A stretch of 64,000 nt of DNA from Leptospira ellinghausenii (lineage in GTDB: Bacteria > Spirochaetota > Leptospiria > Leptospirales > Leptospiraceae), in assembly GCF_003114815.1 (NCBI RefSeq), contig NZ_BFAZ01000010.1, forward strand, positions 124,001-188,000, read 5' to 3'. The notes below the pieces were generated by a model that did no database searches, was not told the DNA's origin, and saw nothing but the letters and a program-made list of their open reading frames with translations. Shown here piece by piece: positions 62,846 through 64,000 of this stretch. The first letter of the stretch is position 1. Each line of letters opens with the position of its first letter. Position numbers and translations under genes: made by a program.

Positions 62846-62986
62846 ACTTTGATTTTCCTCTAAACCATTTAACGGTTACACATTATTTACAAAACTACCT
62901 GTTTTGGTACAAGATTAAAATCATTTTGGATACAATTTTTCTTAAAATTCCCTAAGAAAATCGTAGTTTTTGTAAAAAAACCTTTA

Positions 62987-63001
62987 TTTTCCTAAGGAAA
63001 A
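62987..63001. repeat. Palindrome upstream of the NAD kinase-like gene
   Basis: TTTTCC-TAA-GGAAAA is a perfect 6-bp palindrome in the gap between divergent HU and NAD kinase-like genes. A related half (CCCTAAGAAAAT) lies about 40 bp to the left. It may be a regulator site; the evidence is only symmetry and position. Confidence 0.35.
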
Positions 63002-63022
63002 TGGGAATTTCTTCCAAAACTC

Positions 63023-64000
63023 ATGACTTCCATCAAATACAAGAAGATCGTTGTCGTTTTCAAACGAACCAAATACGAGTTGGATTTGGAAACTTATGGT
63101 TCCATCCAAGCCTATAAGGAAGTCACTAAACAAAATCCAAATGTATTCCAAAGAACATTTGAATCCCACGAAAGGCAAATTCGTTCCCGTGAGTATCTAA
63201 AAACACATGTATTTCCAAAAGCTGATTTTGTTTTCCGAGAACACTTTGACCCTGAATCTGGTTCGAATTATGATTTAGTTGTCGCACATGGTGGTGATAA
63301 TCATTTTACATATGTTGCTCATTTGGTCGGTAATACTCATTTGATTGGGTGTAATTCGGATCCAGACTCTTCAGTTGGAGCACTTCTTGGCTTTACTGCG
63401 GAAGAACTTGGTGAAGCAGTAAAACATAATTTTAAACAAACAAAAATAGAGTCTTGGTCACTATTAGAAACTGAAATTGTGTATCCAAATGGTACAAAAC
63501 TTAAAACGGTTCCAGCTGTTTGTGAACTATCCATCCGAAACAATAGCCCAGATCTCACTTCAAGATTTTGGATCACGTATTTGGACAAAAAGGAAGAACA
63601 AAAATGTTCAGGCTTACTGGTTTACACCGGTGCAGGATCAACAGGTTGGATCAGTTCCTGTTTCCCTAAAAAATTCCCGCCATTTTCGAAACATGAGCCA
63701 TTTTTCCACGTGTATTCCAGAGAAATACGAGTCAAATCACGAGAAACAGAGTTTTCCTTGGCAGATTTTAGGGCTTTGGATCAAGTGGAAGTTATTTCCG
63801 AAATGAATGGTGGATTGGCAGTGGATTCTCTCACGGAGAGACACTATCCTTTTCCACCATATGCAAAAGCGGTAATCAAATTATCGCCTGAGAAATTATT
63901 TGTAGTCGTTCCACTAAAGAGAGGGGAATCCATGCAGGACTTACCATACGAAATCGAACAAAAGCGCATCAATGGAACTGTCATTGTTCAAATTAAAGGA
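63023..64000 (+). CDS. NAD kinase-like protein (3' end cut by window)
   Basis: 326 codons are visible, open to the right edge. The ATG at 63023 begins MTSIKYKKIVVVFKRTKYEL. The domain is that of NAD kinases: HGGDNHFTYVAHLVGNTHLI, NSDPDSSVGALLGF, and later SGLLVYTGAGSTGWISSCF. The classic GGDG loop reads GGDN (residues 90-93). The spacing of the DPDSS and STGW blocks is closer to the NADK2 type than to standard bacterial NadK. It phosphorylates NAD to NADP if active. Confidence 0.75.
   Translation, partial: MTSIKYKKIVVVFKRTKYELDLETYGSIQAYKEVTKQNPNVFQRTFESHERQIRSREYLKTHVFPKADFVFREHFDPESGSNYDLVVAHGGDNHFTYVAHLVGNTHLIGCNSDPDSSVGALLGFTAEELGEAVKHNFKQTKIESWSLLETEIVYPNGTKLKTVPAVCELSIRNNSPDLTSRFWITYLDKKEEQKCSGLLVYTGAGSTGWISSCFPKKFPPFSKHEPFFHVYSREIRVKSRETEFSLADFRALDQVEVISEMNGGLAVDSLTERHYPFPPYAKAVIKLSPEKLFVVVPLKRGESMQDLPYEIEQKRINGTVIVQIKG

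Noticed and set aside
1..64000. tRNA, rRNA, CRISPR arrays, insertion sequences, prophage
   Set aside because: I looked in the gaps and along both strands and saw no cloverleaf-like sequence, repeated spacer pattern, transposase or phage gene. A covariance-model search would be needed to exclude small RNAs.

Overview
The window looks like chromosomal DNA of a free-living spirochaete, most likely Leptospira (saprophyte-like). The signs are moderately AT-rich DNA, many small secreted proteins with loose spirochaete-type lipoboxes, a lipoprotein resembling the Leptospira TIGR04452 family, frequent TTG/GTG starts, tightly packed operons on both strands, and aerobic metabolism built on cbb3 oxidase and B12-dependent acyl-CoA mutases. 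The genus assignment is inference from gene content. I found no rRNA, tRNA, CRISPR array, insertion sequence or prophage. The last CDS (NAD kinase-like) and the first (EamA transporter) are cut by the window edges.

Layout. 1-2.8 kb (-): EamA transporter, DUF2505 protein, ferritin-like protein with a histone-H1-like tail, YhhN/lysoplasmalogenase. 2.9-8.4 kb (+): small secreted protein, methylmalonyl-CoA mutase small and large subunits, MeaB. 8.7-16.2 kb (-): LuxR response regulator and histidine kinase, PilZ protein, RND pump, GT-C-like membrane protein. 16.3-20.0 kb (+): ExbB, TonB and a large secreted papain-fold/FN3 protein that has lost its catalytic Cys and His. 20.1-23.2 kb: thioesterase divergent from TetR with palindromic operators, then a UDP-glucose pyrophosphorylase operon. 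23.3-28.4 kb: lipase-like pseudoenzyme, Csp-type copper storage protein, TraB protein, CheD-HDOD-AroK. 28.5-38.1 kb: TPM protein, membrane protein, gltBD, DUF5683 protein. 38.3-46.2 kb (+): complete ccoNOQP-GHIS plus TauE/SafE, with an FNR-like dyad upstream. 46.2-49.5 kb (-): a Spy/CpxP-like sensor, ECF sigma and small anti-sigma module, and small secreted proteins. 49.6-53.5 kb: aspartase, single-domain response regulator, lytic transglycosylase, membrane protein. 53.6-56.7 kb (+): a second mutase (ethylmalonyl-CoA mutase-like) with its own MeaB. 56.7-62.0 kb (-): five-gene cassette alkyl-DHAP-synthase-like/TetR/diacylglycerol kinase/GlpD/thioesterase. 62.0-64 kb: HU operon and NAD kinase-like gene.

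How the genes work together. The two mutase/GTPase pairs suggest propionyl-CoA and C4/C5 acyl-CoA metabolism in a fatty-acid-eating organism. The cassette at 56.7-62.0 kb has the same gene set I recall around Rv2249c-Rv2252 of Mycobacterium tuberculosis and probably makes or remodels a glycerolipid, perhaps an ether lipid. The YhhN protein at 2.1 kb could act on such lipids.

The strongest candidates for undescribed biology are the ExbB-TonB-pseudoprotease operon, the AGPS-like cassette, and the Cnr-like sigma module whose first gene has its ribosome binding site inside a perfect 10-bp hairpin. Two inactive-looking enzymes (papain-like and lipase-like) and two unrelated proteins with near-identical Lys/Pro/Ala-rich tails are further oddities.
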